From positions 1-11,976 of the forward strand of contig CALSCQ010000691.1 of assembly GCA_943704525.1 (NCBI GenBank): a stretch of 11,976 nucleotides of DNA, read 5' to 3'. The notes beneath the pieces are model-generated. The model was not told the origin of the DNA, ran no database searches, and worked only from the letters and a program-made list of their open reading frames with translations. The DNA is from Pigoraptor vietnamica (lineage: Eukaryota; Opisthokonta; Filasterea). Shown piece after piece: positions 11,540 through 11,976 of the stretch. Position 1 is the first letter of the stretch; the number at the start of each line of letters is the position of its first letter. The translations under genes and the position numbers were made by a program.

Positions 11540-11760
11540 GCGTGCATGTCGTGTGTCTGTGTGCGCGCGTGCGAGAATATGCGTGCATGTCGCGTTTTAT
11601 GTGCGCGCGTGTGTGAGAGTATGCATGGGTCCATATGCGTGCATGTCGTGTGTCTATGTGCGCGCGCGTGTGAGAGGATGCATGGGTCCATATGCGTGCA
11701 TGTCGTGTGTCTATGTGCGCGCGCGTAAGAGAGGATGCATGGGTCCATATGCGTGCTTGT
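11540..11760. repeat. 57-bp minisatellite
   Basis: Units start with gcgtgcatgt or gcgtgctt at 11540, 11581, 11637, 11694 and 11751, with spacings 41, 56, 57 and 57. The 11637 and 11694 copies are almost identical; the first lacks the atgcatgggtccat block. The array starts 43 nt after the proposed donor of gene 5. Its core has a CGCG-rich section and the palindromes atgcat and catatg. Confidence 0.93.
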
Positions 11761-11976
11761 GCACGTGGGTGCGTTGTGCCACTGTGAGCATGAATCCCCG
11801 TTGCTTGTACGAAGATTTATTGAGCAATTTTGCAGTGGAAGAGTCGGTCTGTGTTTTAGTTGTGCTGCTGTGTGGAGAGGGCCTTTTGAGTGGCGATCTG
11901 TCGCATTGTTCGGCTTTATGTGCCGTAGTCGCAATGTCCTCTCTCTTGTCTGTTATGCCTCCCCCCCCCCGCCCCC
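11761..11976. other. Right end of window, probable intron, ending in a C run
   Basis: This T/G-rich stretch has no recognisable coding match and ends in C10-G-C5 (11961-11976). A possible acceptor, ttttgcag, lies at 11828-11835; the following sequence can continue the gene 5 frame but reads as hydrophobic, Cys-rich, unconvincing protein. It is most likely the interior of gene 5 intron 1. Confidence 0.45.

Noticed and set aside
11540-11760. CRISPR-like array
   Set aside because: Units are contiguous with no unique spacers, in a eukaryotic intron-rich context; it is a minisatellite.
11836-11976. Second exon of gene 5 after the ttttgcag acceptor
   Set aside because: The frame continues, but the product is a hydrophobic Cys/Leu/Val run ending in poly-Pro from a C homopolymer, with codon use unlike the other exons; too weak to call.

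Overview
This window looks like a nuclear segment of a GC-rich, intron-rich eukaryote. Five protein-coding genes are visible, with spliceosomal GT-AG introns of about 100-400 nt, exons that keep frame across every junction, and long (CA)n/(TG)n tracts inside introns. No bacterial operon structure, mobile element, CRISPR array, tRNA or rRNA was seen. The gene set (a RING+SPRY protein of RSPRY1 type, AGXT2, CTP synthase, importin alpha) would fit a unicellular relative of animals such as a choanoflagellate. That placement is an inference and is weakly held. The window begins in a run of 48 A and ends in C10-G-C5, so it may be a complete contig bounded by homopolymers.

Layout, left to right, with strands alternating + - + - +. 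(1) 219-1225 (+): the last three exons of an importin alpha gene. (2) 1385-3474 (-): a complete three-exon RSPRY1-like gene, tail-to-tail with importin alpha across 159 nt. (3) 4068-7248 (+): a complete nine-exon CTP synthase of 588 residues, head-to-head with RSPRY1 across 593 nt. (4) 7591-10825 (-): a complete nine-exon mitochondrial alanine-glyoxylate aminotransferase 2 of 492 residues, tail-to-tail with CTP synthase across 342 nt. (5) 11280 onward (+): the first exon of an unidentified, probably mitochondrial protein, head-to-head with AGXT2 across 454 nt and running off the window.

The genes do not form one pathway. CTP synthase makes CTP, AGXT2 handles glyoxylate and amino-acid breakdown in mitochondria, importin alpha carries NLS cargo to the nucleus, and the RSPRY1-like protein is probably a membrane-anchored ubiquitin ligase. 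The two divergent spacers are likely bidirectional promoters. The RSPRY1/CTPS spacer has an inverted pair of CCAAT + E2F-like modules and E-boxes. The AGXT2/gene 5 spacer has two E-boxes ten bases apart and separates two genes that both appear to encode mitochondrial presequences.

I found no clear undescribed system. The most notable points are splice donors that are GTG in 20 of 21 introns, intronic TG tracts that often start near the donor, two unrelated 57-bp tandem repeats, and a reading frame from 11280 that stays open through a minisatellite to the window edge.
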